Below, piece after piece: positions 11,174 through 21,374 of a stretch of DNA of 64,000 nt. The stretch spans positions 144,356,001 to 144,420,000 of the forward strand of contig NC_064820.1 of NCBI RefSeq assembly GCF_024166365.1. The letters run 5' to 3'. The notes under the pieces are model-generated. The model saw only the letters and a program-made list of their open reading frames with translations, searched no databases and was not told the origin of the DNA. Position 1 is the stretch's first letter. Every line of letters starts with the position of its first letter. The stretch is from Elephas maximus indicus. Its lineage: Eukaryota > Chordata > Mammalia > Proboscidea > Elephantidae. The position numbers and the translations under genes are program-made.

Positions 11174-11899
11174 ATGAATCTAGGAAAATTAGAAATCGTC
11201 GAAAATCAAATGGAACACATAAACATCTATATCCTAGGCATTAGTGAACGGAAATGGACTAGTATTGGCCATTTTGAATCAGACAATCATATAGTCTTTT
11301 ATGCTGAGAACGACAACTTGAAGAGGAATGGTTTTGTATTCATTGTCAAAAAGAACATTTCAAGATCTATCCTGAAGTACAATGCTGTCAGTGATAGGAT
11401 AATATCCATATGGATACAAGGAAGACCAGTTAATGTGACTATTATTCAAATATACATACCAAACACTAGGGCCAAAGATGAAGAAATAGAAGATTTTTAT
11501 CAGCTGCTGCAGTCTGAAATTGATCAAACATGCGATCAAGATGCATTGATAATTACTGGTGATTTTAATGCGAAAGTTGGAAACAAAGAAGGATCTGTAG
11601 TTGGAAAATATGGCCTTGGTGATAGAAACAATGCCGGAGATCGAATGATAGAATTTTGCAAGACCAAAGACTTCTTCATTGCAAATACCTTCTTTCACCA
11701 ACATAAGCGGCAACTATACACATGGACCTTGACAGACGGAATGCACAGAAATCAAATTAACTACATCTGCGGAAAGAGACGATGGAAAAGCTCAATATCT
11801 TCAGTCAGAACAAGGCCAGGGGCCAACTGTGGAACAGACCATCAATTGCTCATACGCAAGTTCAAGCTGAAACTGAAGAAAATCAGAGCAAGCCCATGA
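11174..11899 (+). pseudogene. RTE apurinic-type endonuclease domain, broken reading frame
   Basis: The 241-codon open frame covers the endonuclease that nicks target DNA so that the RTE transcript can be reverse transcribed at the nick. The order of motifs fits the exonuclease III-like family: G-I-S-E-R-K-W early, V-Q/P-N region, G-D-F-N-A-K-V-G in the middle, Y-T-W-T later, and T-D-H at the end. The methionine at 11174 is probably not the true start. The G-T-W-N-V motif lies just upstream in the same frame but is cut off by TGA at 11168-11170, where the ancestral codon was probably CGA. The terminal TGA at 11897-11899 likewise looks like a decayed CGA, because the reading continues beyond it in sequence that is conserved in the copy at 45655. 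Confidence 0.88.
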
Positions 11900-12081
11900 G
11901 AGCCAAAATATGACCTTGAGTATATCCCACCTGAATTTAGAGACCGTCTGAAGAACAGATTTGACGCACTGAACACTAGTGATGGAAGACCAGACGAGTT
12001 GTGGAATGACATCAAGGACACCATACATGAAGAAAGCAAGAGGTCACTGAAAAGACAGGAAGAAAGAAAAGACCAAGACAG

Positions 12082-12444
12082 ATGTCAGAGGAGACTCTGA
12101 AACTTGCTCTTGAGAGTCGAGCAGCTAAAGCAAAAGGAAGAATTGATGAAGTAAAAGAACTGAACAGAAGATTTCAAAGGGCCTCTCGAGAAGACAAAGT
12201 AAAGTATTATAATGGCATGTGCAAAGAGCTGGAGATGGGAAACCAAAAGGGACGAACATGCTCAGTGTTTCTCAAGCTGAAAGAACTGAAGAAAAAATTC
12301 AAGCCTCAAGTTATAATAGTGAAGGATTCTATGGGGAAAATATTAAATGATGCAGGAAGCATCAAAAGAAGATGGAAGGAATATACAGAGTCATTATACC
12401 AAAAAGAATCAGTCGATGTTCGACCATTTCAAGAGGTGGCATAA
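12082..12444 (+). pseudogene. RTE linker between endonuclease and reverse transcriptase, frame fragment
   Basis: The frame contains lysine- and glutamate-rich helical sequence (for example K-E-L-N-R-R-F-Q and L-K-E-L-K-K-K-F) typical of the region between the two enzymatic domains in BovB-like elements. It is out of frame with the endonuclease part before it and with the transcriptase part after it. The same segment marks the 5' limit of the inverted copy at 42372-44261. Confidence 0.75.
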
Positions 12445-12898
12445 TCAGGACCCGATGGTACTGAAGGAAGAAGTCCAAGCTGCTCTGAAGGCGTTGGCGA
12501 AAAACAAGGCTCCAGGAATTGATGGAATATCAATCGAGATGTTTCAACAAACAGATGCGGCGCTGGAGGTGTTCACTCGTCTACGCCAAGAAATATGGAA
12601 GACAGCTTCCTGGCCAACTGACTGGAAGAGATCCAAATTTATGACTATTACCAAGAAAGGTGATCCAATGGAATGTGGAAATTATAGAACAATATCGTTA
12701 ATATCACACGCAAGCAAAATTTTGCGAACATCATTCAAAAACGGCTGCAGCAGTATATCGACAGAAAACTGCCAGAAATTTAGGCTGGTTTCAGGAGAGG
12801 ACGTGCAACCAGGGATATCATTGCTGATGTCAGATGGATCCTGGCTAAAAGCAGAGAATACCAGAAGGATGTTTGCCTGTGTTTTATTGACTATGTAA
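12347..12898 (+). pseudogene. RTE reverse transcriptase, N-terminal frame fragment
   Basis: Shows the fingers-region motifs of non-LTR reverse transcriptases: L-A-K-N-K-A-P-G-I-D-G-I followed by K-K-G-D-P-x-x-C-G-N-Y-R-x-I-S-L-I. After about 12725 the frame is wrong and the protein stops resembling the family. The conserved sequence continues in another frame up to the palm motif F-I-D-Y-x-K-A near 12880. Confidence 0.82.
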
Positions 12899-12948
12899 AG
12901 GCACTCGACTGTGTGGATCATAATAAATTACGGATAACATTGTAAAGA

Positions 12949-13620
12949 ATGGGAATTCCAGAACACTTAATTGTGCTCATGAGGAACCTTTACAGAGATC
13001 AAGAGGCAGTTGTTCGTACAGAACAAGAGGATACTGATTGGTTTAAAGTCAGGAAAGGTGTGCGTCAGAGTTGTATCCTTTCACCATACCTATTCAATCT
13101 ATATGCTGAGCAAATAATCCGAGAAGCTGGACTATATGAAGAAGAATGGGGCATCAGGATTGGAGGAAGATTCATTAACAACCTGCATTATGCAAATGAC
13201 ACAAACTTGCTTGCTGAAAGTGAAGAGGACTTGAAGTACTTACTAATGAAGATCAAAGACCGCAGCCTTCAGTGTGGATTGCACCTCAACATAAAGAATA
13301 CAAAAATCCTCACAACTGGACCAGTGAGCAACACCATGATAAACAGAGAAAAGATTGAAGTTGTCAAGGATTTCATTTTACTCGGATCCACAATCAACAA
13401 CCATGGAAGCAGCAGTGAAGAAATCAAAAGACGCATTGCATTCAGTAAATCTGCTGCAAAGGACCTCTTTAAAGTGTTGAAAAGCAAAGATGTCACCTTG
13501 AAGACTAAGGTGCACCTGACCCAAGCCATGGTATTTTCAGTTGCCTCCTGTGCATGTGAAAGCTGGACAATGAATAAGGAAGACCGAAGAATTGATGCCT
13601 TTGAATTGTGGTGTTGGTGA
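12949..13620 (+). pseudogene. RTE reverse transcriptase, palm and thumb fragment
   Basis: This 223-codon frame begins M-G-I-P-E-H-L-I and contains R-x-G-C/S-I-L-S-P-Y-L-F-N, the Y-A-D-D box in the mutated form Y-A-N-D, and G-S-T-I-N thumb motifs. Change of the second aspartate-box residue to asparagine removes one of the metal-binding carboxylates expected to be needed for polymerisation. The frame ends at a TGA at 13618-13620, caused by a shift in the sequence that other copies read as C-W-R-R-I-L. The C-terminal part continues in the frame at 13627-13956. Confidence 0.88.
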
Positions 13621-13626
13621 AGAATA

Positions 13627-13956
13627 TTGAATATACCATGGACTGCCAGAAGAACAAACAAATCTGTCTTAGAAGTACAACCAGAAAGCTCCTTAGAAGC
13701 AAGGATGGCAAGACTGCATCTTACATACTTTGGACATGTTGTCAGGAGGGATCAGTCCCTGGAGAAGAACATCATGCTTGGCAAAGTACAGGGTCAGCAG
13801 AAAAGAGGAAGGCCCTCAACCAGGTGGATTGACACAGTGGCTACAACAATGAGTTCAAGCATAACAACGATTGTAAGGATGGCTCAGGACCCGGCAGTGT
13901 TTCGTTCTGTTGTGCATAGGGTCACTATGAGTCGGAACCGACTCGAGGGCACCTAA
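13627..13956 (+). pseudogene. RTE C-terminal domain, frame fragment ending in the shared tail
   Basis: The 109-codon frame carries the C-terminal part of the RTE protein, with L-T-Y-F-G-H-V-V-R-R-D and the R-G-R-P-S-T-R-W-I-D motif shared with BovB. It ends M-S-R-N-R-L-E-G-T followed by TAA at 13954-13956. The last 13 or so codons are the same DNA that forms the 3' tail of AfroSINE, so the SINE tail is derived from coding sequence. Confidence 0.85.
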
Positions 13957-13975
13957 CAACAACAATAACAACAAG

Positions 13976-14602
13976 AAAATAATAGTTCCTTTAGTGATAC
14001 CCAATGTTATTTTGCATTTTGTAGCCATAGTGCAGTGGTCTAGGAAAAGTAAGATGCCCTAGAAGGGCAGGAAACAATTGTGTTGACCTTTCCAGCTAGC
14101 AATGTGCTTTGGCTGACTTGCACTGCCTCATACTTGCCCTCATGAGCCAAATGAGTGCATCTTTTCCCAACTTCCCAATTCTGCATTCAATGAAGTTACA
14201 TTGGTATTTTGAACTTGGCCACAGTGGGGGTAGTAATGGCAAACACTACAAATCAGAGCTTTGTTCCCTGCAGAGCCATTTGTTACACATTTTCCGATAT
14301 ACTACCGATTCTAGCCCTGTTATTTTCTTCAGTGAACTGTAGGTCCCTATGAAGAGTTGTTATTTCTGAAATGTGGTGTCTAAAAGGAGGTCTTCATTTT
14401 ACATGCATAGATATTATACATGGATTAAAGTATCCATTTTAACATGTGCAGGTAAAGACAACCTCTGACAGTTGTTTGATAACCAAACATCAAGATAATT
14501 GGGCAAGAGTGGCTGGACCCTTGCTGCCAGGGCCGTAGAGCATCTTGCTTCCAGAGCCACCATCTATGCCTGCAGAAGACTGGGTCTGTGACCAGGGCAC
14601 TC
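13976..14602. other. Unassigned stretch
   Basis: No gene or recognisable repeat between the RTE tail and the LTR. Short open frames only. Confidence 0.4.
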
Positions 14603-14607
14603 TTTGG

Positions 14608-15120
14608 TGTCATGGGTTCAATTGTGTCCCCCCAGAAATATGTGTATCAACTTGGTTAGGCCATGATTCCCAGTATTCTGTGGTGGTCCTCCATTTTGTG
14701 ATTGTAATTTTATGTTGAGAGGATTAGGGTGGGATTGTACCATCACCCTTATTCATGTCACCCCCCGATCCAATTTAAAGGGAGTTTCCCTGTGGTGTGG
14801 CCTACAGCACCTTTTATCTCTCAAGAGATAAAAGGAAAGGGAAGCAGAGAGTTGGGGACCTCATACCACCAAGGAAGGAGCACAGAAGCAGAGCACGTCC
14901 TATGGACCTGGGGTCCCTGTGCCTGAGAAGATCCTCTACCAGGGGAAGATGAAGGCGAAGGACCTTCCTCCAGAGCCAACAGAGAGAGAAAGCCTTCCCC
15001 TGGAGCCAGCACCCTGAATTTGGACTTGTAACCTACTGGACTGTGAGAAAATAAATTTCTCTTTGTTAAAGCCATCCATTTGTGGTATTTCTATTATGGC
15101 AGCACTAGATGACTAAGACA
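14608..15120 (+). mobile_element. ERVL/MaLR-type solo LTR
   Basis: Starts TGTCATGGGTTCAATTGTG with a run of Cs and ends CTAGATGACTAAGACA. It contains 'gagaaaataaatttctcttt' near the 3' end, which supplies an AATAAA polyadenylation signal. Possible target-site copies are TTTGG (14603-14607) and TTTAG (15121-15125). It is the same family as the LTR at 44996-45516: both share 'gaccttcctccagagccaa' and 'aaagccttcccctggagc'. No internal viral sequence is attached. Confidence 0.85.
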
Positions 15121-15125
15121 TTTAG

Positions 15126-15960
15126 CTAGGTCTGGTGGCTCGAATTGTGAGAGAGAGACTGCACATCTGTGTCAGTGGCCTTTTCCTTCCTGACATTTTA
15201 AAATAATATACCAAAGACAACACACAGATGAGTGAATCGAAGCATAGAGGTGGACCGATGCATCTGAGGAAAATATTTTGTCAGATCACCTAACTTTTCA
15301 ACCACATGTTCGTTCACCAGAAGAGGACTTTGAATATGATCTGTGGTGTCAGCTCCCTGGGTTTTCCCAGGACGTGGGAGCCGGGAATAGTAAGAAGAAC
15401 CGGAGCTGCAGACCCCTCCACAGCTCAGTGTTGTTACCTCCAGAGTCCGACTACCAAGCCTTTTGTGTGAAATGGAGAAGTGTTTTCAGCTGTTCCCCTA
15501 GCGCCTTCCTTTCTCTGTGTAAATGCTCTTGGGGAGGAGGAGGTGAGCGCTGCCTGGTGTTCACTGGGAGGTGGAAATGTCTACTAGACACTTACCCCAA
15601 CATTCTTTAACTAGAGTTACAAGAAAGTAGCACTAGGCAATCTTTCTTACTAAGGTGCACTCCAGTTTAAAGACTCTGTGCCTAAGTAATGACATCCATG
15701 TGACCTGTAGCACATGAAACTTTTAAAGTGTGCTGTTCCTAACAGTCAAGGGAGGACTGGGTTTTTCCCGGTTCCCCAGCCAGTTCAAGAACTTTGTTCT
15801 TTCAAAGACCACTTGCTTTCCTGGTGTGGACTTAGCAGGTGGAAGAATACTTTCCCTCAGATTCTCTAGTAAAATAGCAGCCTGAGTTGTAGTAAAAAGA
15901 ACAAGAGATTAAAGGATCCACTCTGAGGACCAGTAGCTCAAGCTCAGTGATTCAAAATTC
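15126..15960. other. Unassigned stretch
   Basis: A 110-codon frame lies at 15278-15610 but shows no domain, and I see no convincing exon context. No repeat recognised. Confidence 0.35.
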
Positions 15961-15964
15961 ATTC

Positions 15965-16063
15965 ATTCTGGTTCAAACCCCTGCTGAGAATCTGCATTTC
16001 TAACAAGTTCCCAGGTGATACTAATGCCGCTGGTTAGGGATCAATTCTGAGAACCTCTAGGAG
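15965..16063 (+). mobile_element. MER5A-like DNA transposon fragment
   Basis: 'gagaatctgcatttctaac', 'aagttcccaggtgatacta' and the terminal 'ctgagaacctct' match the right part of MER5A, a non-autonomous hAT-Charlie element. The left half is missing. Confidence 0.8.
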
Positions 16064-16065
16064 AG

Positions 16066-16185
16066 CAGTTGCTCTCAAAATTTATTATACAAAAGATTTA
16101 CCTGGAAATTTTGTTAAAATGTGGATTCTGTTTCAGTATATCTGGGGGTGGAAATGTAAAGTCTCAGCAGAGGTTAGAACTAGAA
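16066..16185 (+). mobile_element. MER5A-like DNA transposon fragment, second copy
   Basis: Begins at the left terminus form 'cagttgctctcaaaatttat' and continues 'ttacctggaaattttgtta' to 'tctgggggtgg'. The right half is missing, so it is complementary to the preceding right-half fragment. The two are adjacent halves in the order right then left. Confidence 0.7.
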
Positions 16186-16291
16186 CAAACCAGTTCAAAG
16201 CCCTGCTCGAGCGGCCCAGTGCTGCCAGGAACCAGGAGAGCCCGGGTGCAGGTGTGAGGGCCCACCTGGGCATTCCTGCTTCTGATGGGCA

Positions 16292-16431
16292 TTCCCAAAC
16301 CAAACAAATCCATTGGACCCTATAGGAGTGGAACTGCCCCATAGGGTTTCCAAGGAGTGACCAGTGGATTTGAACTGCAAACCTTTTGGTTAGCAGCTAA
16401 GCTTTTTAACCACCGTGCCTCCTGGGCTCCC
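16292..16431 (-). mobile_element. AfroSINE with deletion at the tail/body junction
   Basis: Reversed head 'aaccaccgtgcctcctggg' and body 'actgccccatagggtttcc' are clear. The tail jumps from 'aaatccattg' to 'gaccctataggag', so about 25 bases of the usual tail are absent. Confidence 0.88.
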
Positions 16432-17320
16432 TGCTCGGCCCTGCAGAGTCTTATATAAGATAGGGACACAACAACCTGCAACCTCTCTGATGGGCCCATT
16501 CACAGAAATATCTGGCTACAGCCATGCTCTATTTCTGGAAGGCAGGAATTTCAGCTGAATTGTAGCCACAGGAAAGATATTCGTTTACTTCACTGAAGGG
16601 AATAGAGATAAAGACTCCTAGGGAGAATTTTGAGAGACTATTTCGTACCGATAAGTCAGGAGAATTTGGGATCAGAGTAGGGGAAAAAAGAAGAAGAGAG
16701 AGTGAACAAACTTGGTAAGTAATTCTATGCCTCCTGCTGTTGTGCCCTCCTTTGGCTACTGCACAAATTTAAGTTCAAGATTTAAAAAGTATAATTTATC
16801 TAGTAAGCCTAATGAAACAAGACTGTAGTCTCATGTCTTTATCACTAACTTAAATTTGAACACACATCATACATCAGTAAGTACGATAAATTCTGGCTAT
16901 TTGGTATCCTGGGGTTTCATTTATTAATTCAAACACAAGATCTCCATGCCAGGCTAAACAAAACTTATATAACACTTGTCATTTGCATAATTGATGTCAT
17001 TTGTTATTACCTGTACTTTAGGCTGCAGAAAGGGCCATTGTTATTGTGCATGTGCTTATCTACGTCATTGCCTTGATAGGCAGTTAATTCCTTCAGGACA
17101 GAAGAAGGAAGGAGGCATGGTGATAATTTAATGCAGCTAATTAAGGGAAAATTATCTGAACTCATATCTCTTTGGTAGTGGTGATTGTAGCGTGTGTGTT
17201 TGCTGAATGGATGTTACAAGTCTGTTAGAAGTGATACTTCTCAAAGAGGGCAAGTCCAAAGCTGTGAAGGGGAGAGCCAAGATGGGATTTAGAAAGACAA
17301 GGTAAAAACTGGCAACCAAT
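16432..17320. other. Unassigned stretch
   Basis: No gene and no named repeat. The segment is moderately AT-rich. Confidence 0.4.
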
Positions 17321-17329
17321 GCAAGTTGA

Positions 17330-18261
17330 GTCAGGAAAGGTGTGCATCAGGATTGTATCCGTTCACCACACCTATTCAATCTGTATGCTGAACAAATAGT
17401 CTGAGAAGTTGGACTATATGAAGAAGAACAGGGCATCAGAATTGGAGGAAGATTCAATAATAACCTGCATTATGCAGATGACACAAACTTGCTTGCTGAA
17501 AGTGAAGAGGACTTGAAGCACTTACTGATGAAGATCAAAGACCACAGCCTTCAGTATGGATTATGCCTCAACATAAAGAAAACAAATATCCTCACAACTG
17601 GACCAATGAGCAACATCATGATAAACGGAGAAAAGATTGAAGTTGTCAAGGATTTCATTTTACTTGGATCCATGATCAACAGCCATGGAAGCAGCAGTCA
17701 GGAAATCAAAAGATGCATTGATTGCATTGGGCAAATCTGCTGCAAAGGACCTCTTTAAAGTGTTGAAAAGCAAAGATGTCACCTTGAAGACTAAGGTGTG
17801 CCTGACCCAAGCCATAGTGTTTTCAATCACCTCCTATGCATGTGAAAGCTGGAAGATGAATAAAGATAACTGAAGAAGAATTGATGCCTTTGAATTGTGG
17901 TGTTAGAGAAGAATACTGAGTATACCATGGACTGCCAAAAGAACAAACAAGTCTGTCTTAGAAGAAGTACAACCAGAATGCTCCTTAGAAGCAAGGATGG
18001 TGAGACTTCATCTCACATACTTTGGACATGTTGTCAGGAGGGATCAGTCCCTGGAGAAGGACTTCATGCTTGGCAAAGTAGAAGGTCAGGGAAAAAGAGG
18101 AAGACCTTCAATGAGATGGGTTGACACAGTGGCTGCAACATGAGCTTAAGTATAACAACGATTATGAGGATGGCAAAGGACCAGGCAGTGTTTTATTCTG
18201 TTGTACATAGGGTATCTATGAGTTGGAACTGACTCGATGGCACCTAACAACAACAACAAAG
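17330..18261 (+). mobile_element. RTE LINE, 5'-truncated, with intact Y-A-D-D and clean TSD
   Basis: Starts within the reverse transcriptase at 'tcaggaaaggtgtgcatcag' and ends in '(caa)n'. The catalytic Y-A-D-D is intact at 17471-17482, within an 89-codon frame (17489-17758 is the downstream part). An extra 'attgattg'-type insertion near 17720 shifts the frame. The perfect 9-bp target-site duplication GCAAGTTGA flanks it at 17321-17329 and 18262-18270. This sets both ends exactly and shows insertion by target-primed reverse transcription. Confidence 0.95.
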
Positions 18262-18270
18262 GCAAGTTGA

Positions 18271-18681
18271 AAGCAGAGACACTGTGGCATATGAGTAGGA
18301 ACAAATCCAGAAGGTAGGAACCAAATCAGGAATAAGCTATCATACAACAGGAGGGGGTACGGAATGTGAACCAGGAAAGTGGTCTTTGTAAAAACCCAGG
18401 ACATTCCTGAAGCCCCAATGTAAGGAAAGAGAGTGCAACACCAGGGCCCAGACAGACCCTGTTTGTGCAATAGGCAGGGGATTCTACAGCCAAACATTTC
18501 AATGCACTACTTATTATCTGATATTATATATTCAGGTGAGCACCCAAAGTTTGTGGGAGTCACCTTTGGAAACTGCCTTGAGCCAAGTTTCTGAAAAATG
18601 TAAAAAAAAAATATCATGAGTTCTTTGTCAAATGACATTACACAGCTTCCTTATTTTACCCTTTCTATTTTTAAAAAAAAA

Positions 18682-18713
<32 letters not shown>

Positions 18714-18753
18714 AGCAGAGGGATGACAAGACCAGATTCATGCCAGGTGGAGG
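18271..18753. other. Unassigned stretch with A/T runs
   Basis: No gene recognised. An A9 run (about 18602-18611) and a long A-then-T tract (about 18673-18709) are the only marked features. Confidence 0.45.
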
Positions 18754-18762
18754 ATGGACTGG

Positions 18763-18906
18763 AGCCTTGGTGGTGCAGTGGTTAAGAGCTGCAGCTGCTA
18801 ACCAAAAGGTCGGCAGTTCAAATTCACCAGCCACTCCTTGAAAACCCTATGGGCCACTATGAGTCGGAACTGATTTGATGGCAAAAGATTTTTTTTTTTT
18901 TTAAGA
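18763..18906 (+). mobile_element. AfroSINE with internal deletion
   Basis: Head 'ttggtggtgcagtggttaag' and B box region are intact. The body passes from 'gaaaaccctatggg' to 'ccactatgagtcgg', losing the 'gcagttctactctgtcctat' module. The duplication ATGGACTGG is at 18754-18762 and 18907-18915, so this deletion is internal to one inserted copy. Confidence 0.93.
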
Positions 18907-19084
18907 ATGGACTGGCATCTGGGATGCCAGTTAGGAGGCCATCGCAGTGGTCCAGGAACAGATGGTGATCCAGGCCAGGATGGGGCCTGGTGGGGAGAAG
19001 TTGCAGAAAATCGGGCAGACTTGAGTGCTACTGAGGCCATTGGTCGCAAATTCAAATGTGTACAGGCTTTTGTAAATGTTTTAA

Positions 19085-19390
19085 GTTTTCTATAATATGT
19101 ATTTATTTATGCATTTTATTATTGTGCTGTAGATGAATGTTTACAGAACAAATTACCTTCTCATCAAACAATTAGTACACATATTGTTTTGTGACATTGA
19201 TTGCCAACCCATGGCATGTCAACATTCTCCCCTTCTTGACCTTGGGTTCCCTATTACCAGCTTTCCTGTCCCCTCCTGCCTTTTGGTCCTTGCTCCTAGG
19301 CTGGTGTGCCCCTTTAGTCTTGTTTTGTTTTATGGGCCTGTCTAATCTTTGGCTGAAGGGTGAACCCCAGGATATATATTTTTAATTACA
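19085..19390 (-). mobile_element. Afrotherian L1 3' untranslated end
   Basis: Near-identical in layout to 35160-35420: both contain a 'tctcatcaaacaattagtac' type block, 'gggttccctattaccagc', 'gtgcccctttagtcttg' and 'aatctttggctgaaggg'. The T-rich left edge is the degraded reverse of a poly-A tail, so the element points to the minus strand and is heavily 5'-truncated. Confidence 0.65.
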
Positions 19391-20040
19391 AGAGAACAAG
19401 AGCTGGAGGAGAAACCTGCAAGTTTAATAGTAAGAGACATATGAACCAGTTACAACGTAGGAATCTTATCTGGATTCTTGATTCAACCAAATAGTTAAAA
19501 AGCTTATGAGATGTGGAAAGTTGAATCTTTACTCTTTATATTAAGGAATTATTATTATTTTATGTGTGATACTGCCATTGTGGTTATTTTTTTAAGAGTC
19601 CTCACCTTTCAGAGATTCATGCAGAGATACTTACAAATGAAATGATATGACTGGTGTTTCCTTCAAAAAAATGTGGGGGAGTAGGAGGGGTTACCTGAAA
19701 CAAGATTGGCTATGAGTTGATTATTTGTTAAAGTTGGATGGTGGGTTTGTGGGGGTTCATCACACATAGAGTCAGGGCTTGCCATGTATTGGAAATGTTT
19801 TTTAGAGCTACAGGTCTACTCTGCACATACAGATAAATGTTCTTTGTGCTAGGAAGAAGACATCCAAATGCCCACATTAAGAAGAGATGAAAACAGGACC
19901 ACTAAGAAGGTTGTAGAGGAGCTTTTTCTGCTAAAAATGGAGAATCATCACATTTGGGGATTTATCAAGACTGGTAATAGTGTTGTGGGAGGGGCTAGTC
20001 ACCTTCCTTCGCTTCTTTTTCCTTAGTAGCTAAACCCTAA
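19391..20040. other. Unassigned stretch
   Basis: No gene and no recognisable repeat. Confidence 0.4.
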
Positions 20041-20041
20041 T

Positions 20042-20462
20042 TTTCTGCAGGCTTCTTTGCTGCTCAAAATAAAGACTACATTCCTAGCCTCCCTAATTAC
20101 TAGGTGTGACCATGTGATTAAGTTTGAGATATAATGTGGGAGTTCCAGGAAGTCTCCTTAAAGGGAACTGACTCCTCTGGCAGGTGTGGCTGTCTTCTCT
20201 TCTTCCCTTCTCCTTCCTGCTGCCTGGAGTACAGATGTGGGTGTAAAGCTCTAGTAACCACACTGGACAATGAGGTGACCTTGCGGATGGAAGCCACATA
20301 CCCGTGGGTAGAGCTGAAAGATAGAAGGAGTCTCGATCACCGATGCCTCTGAATTGCCACCTCCAGACTTATTTTACAAAGTGAGAATAAGCATTTGTGT
20401 GGTTAAGCCAAAATTAGGTGTTTAGTTACAGCCAAACTAACTTAATCCTAACTGATACACAT
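20042..20462 (+). mobile_element. Old LTR-like interspersed repeat, unclassified
   Basis: The order 'actacattcctagcctccc', 'tgtgaccatgtgattaagt', 'ttccttctgctgcctgg'-like tract, and the end 'cctaactgatacacatg' resembles a widespread mammalian repeat that I remember but cannot name. It may be a MaLR-class LTR. Confidence 0.4.
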
Positions 20463-20531
20463 GCCTGATTGTATATTGTTAATAAACCACTGTCATTTGG
20501 CACTTGGAGTCTCTGCTTCTACTACCAATCC

Positions 20532-20728
20532 AGAGGAAACCCTGGGTGGTGCAAAGGGTTAATGCCAAAAGGTTAGAGGTTCCAGCTCACCTAGAGGCAC
20601 ATTGGAAGAAAGGCATGGTGATCTACTTCCAAAAAATCAGCCACTGAAAAACACTATGGAGCACTGTTCTACTCTGATACGTGGGGTCACCATGATGGCA
20701 AATGGCTTTGTTGTTGCTGTTGTTAAAC
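20532..20728 (+). mobile_element. AfroSINE, long-middle variant
   Basis: Head 'ccctgggtggtgcaaaggg', middle 'atctacttccaaaaaatcag', then 'ggggtcaccatgatggcaa', where the usual tail 'gagtcggaatcgactcg' is mostly deleted. It ends in a GTT-rich run. Confidence 0.87.
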
Positions 20729-20799
20729 TGGTATTTGGTGTATCTATCAAAAAACTTAAAGTGTACAGAGTCATTCACTCAGCGATTTCACTGGCAGGG

Positions 20800-21055
20800 C
20801 TTTGAGACTATGTCTCACTTACTTTGGACATGTTATCATGAAGGATCAGTCCCTGGAGAAGGACATCAAGCTTGGGAAAGTGAGGGTCAGCGAAAAACAG
20901 GAAGACCCTCAATGACATGAACTGACACAATGGCTACAATAATGGGTTCAAGTATGGCAACAATCGTGAGGATGGCTCAGGCCTGGGCAGTGTTTTATTC
21001 TGTTGTGCATAGGGTCACTATGAGTAGGAACTGACTCAACAGCACCTAACAACAA
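20800..21055 (+). mobile_element. RTE LINE 3' end fragment
   Basis: Only the last 250 bases remain, from 'tctcacttactttggacat' to 'cacctaacaacaacc'. The copy is deeply 5'-truncated. It lies between pieces of an old L1 3' end. Confidence 0.9.
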
Positions 21056-21202
21056 CCACAGCATTGAAAGAATGAGATAGATCTACATGTGTTACTGTGA
21101 AAGACCCTCGGGTCTCATTACTAAGTGAAGTAAAGCAAGTTACAGAAGAGCATGTGTATTATGATCTTTTTTGGATACATAACAAAATATATTTACATAT
21201 AT

Positions 21203-21349
21203 AAACTCATTGCCATTGAGTCAATTCTGACTCATAGTGACCCTATAGAACAGAGCAGAACTGCCCCATAGAGTTTCCAAATAGCAGCTGATGGATTCGA
21301 ACTGCTAATCTTTTGGTTAACAGATGTAGCACTTAACCACCGTGCCACC
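21203..21349 (-). mobile_element. AfroSINE, short type
   Basis: Tail 'gccattgagtcaattctgac', body 'agcagaactgccccataga' and reversed head 'aaccaccgtgccaccat' are present. The copy is followed immediately by a (TG)n run. Confidence 0.93.
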
Positions 21350-21351
21350 AT

Positions 21352-21374
21352 ATATATGTGTGTGTGTGTGTGTT
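21352..21374. repeat. (TG)n microsatellite
   Basis: A run of TG dinucleotides directly abutting the head end of the AfroSINE at 21203-21349. Confidence 0.9.

Larger units (their letters stand above)
10752..13975 (+). mobile_element. Near full-length RTE (BovB-like) LINE, inactivated
   Basis: This is a non-LTR retrotransposon of about 3.2 kb, the usual length of an RTE/BovB element, probably the elephant element named RTE1_LA in Repbase (name from memory). The order is a 5' untranslated region (10752-11130), an endonuclease part and a reverse transcriptase part, then an (AACA)n tail. The endonuclease part keeps G-I-S-E, G-D-F-N-A (11558-11572) and T-D-H (11834-11842). The transcriptase part has N-K-A-P-G-I-D-G near 12505 and N-Y-R-x-I-S-L. 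The catalytic Y-A-D-D is changed to Y-A-N-D (13189-13200). In-frame TGA codons occur at 11168-11170 and 11897-11899, and frame changes occur near 12070, 12430, 12725 and 13615. It is therefore a dead copy. The ancestral stop codon TAA is at 13954-13956, almost at the extreme 3' end. Confidence 0.95.

Noticed and set aside
11174..13956. Active RTE protein
   Set aside because: Several stops and frameshifts and a changed catalytic residue rule out a working product.
15278..15610. 110-codon frame as a possible exon
   Set aside because: No recognised domain and no convincing splice sites at its ends; could not be supported.
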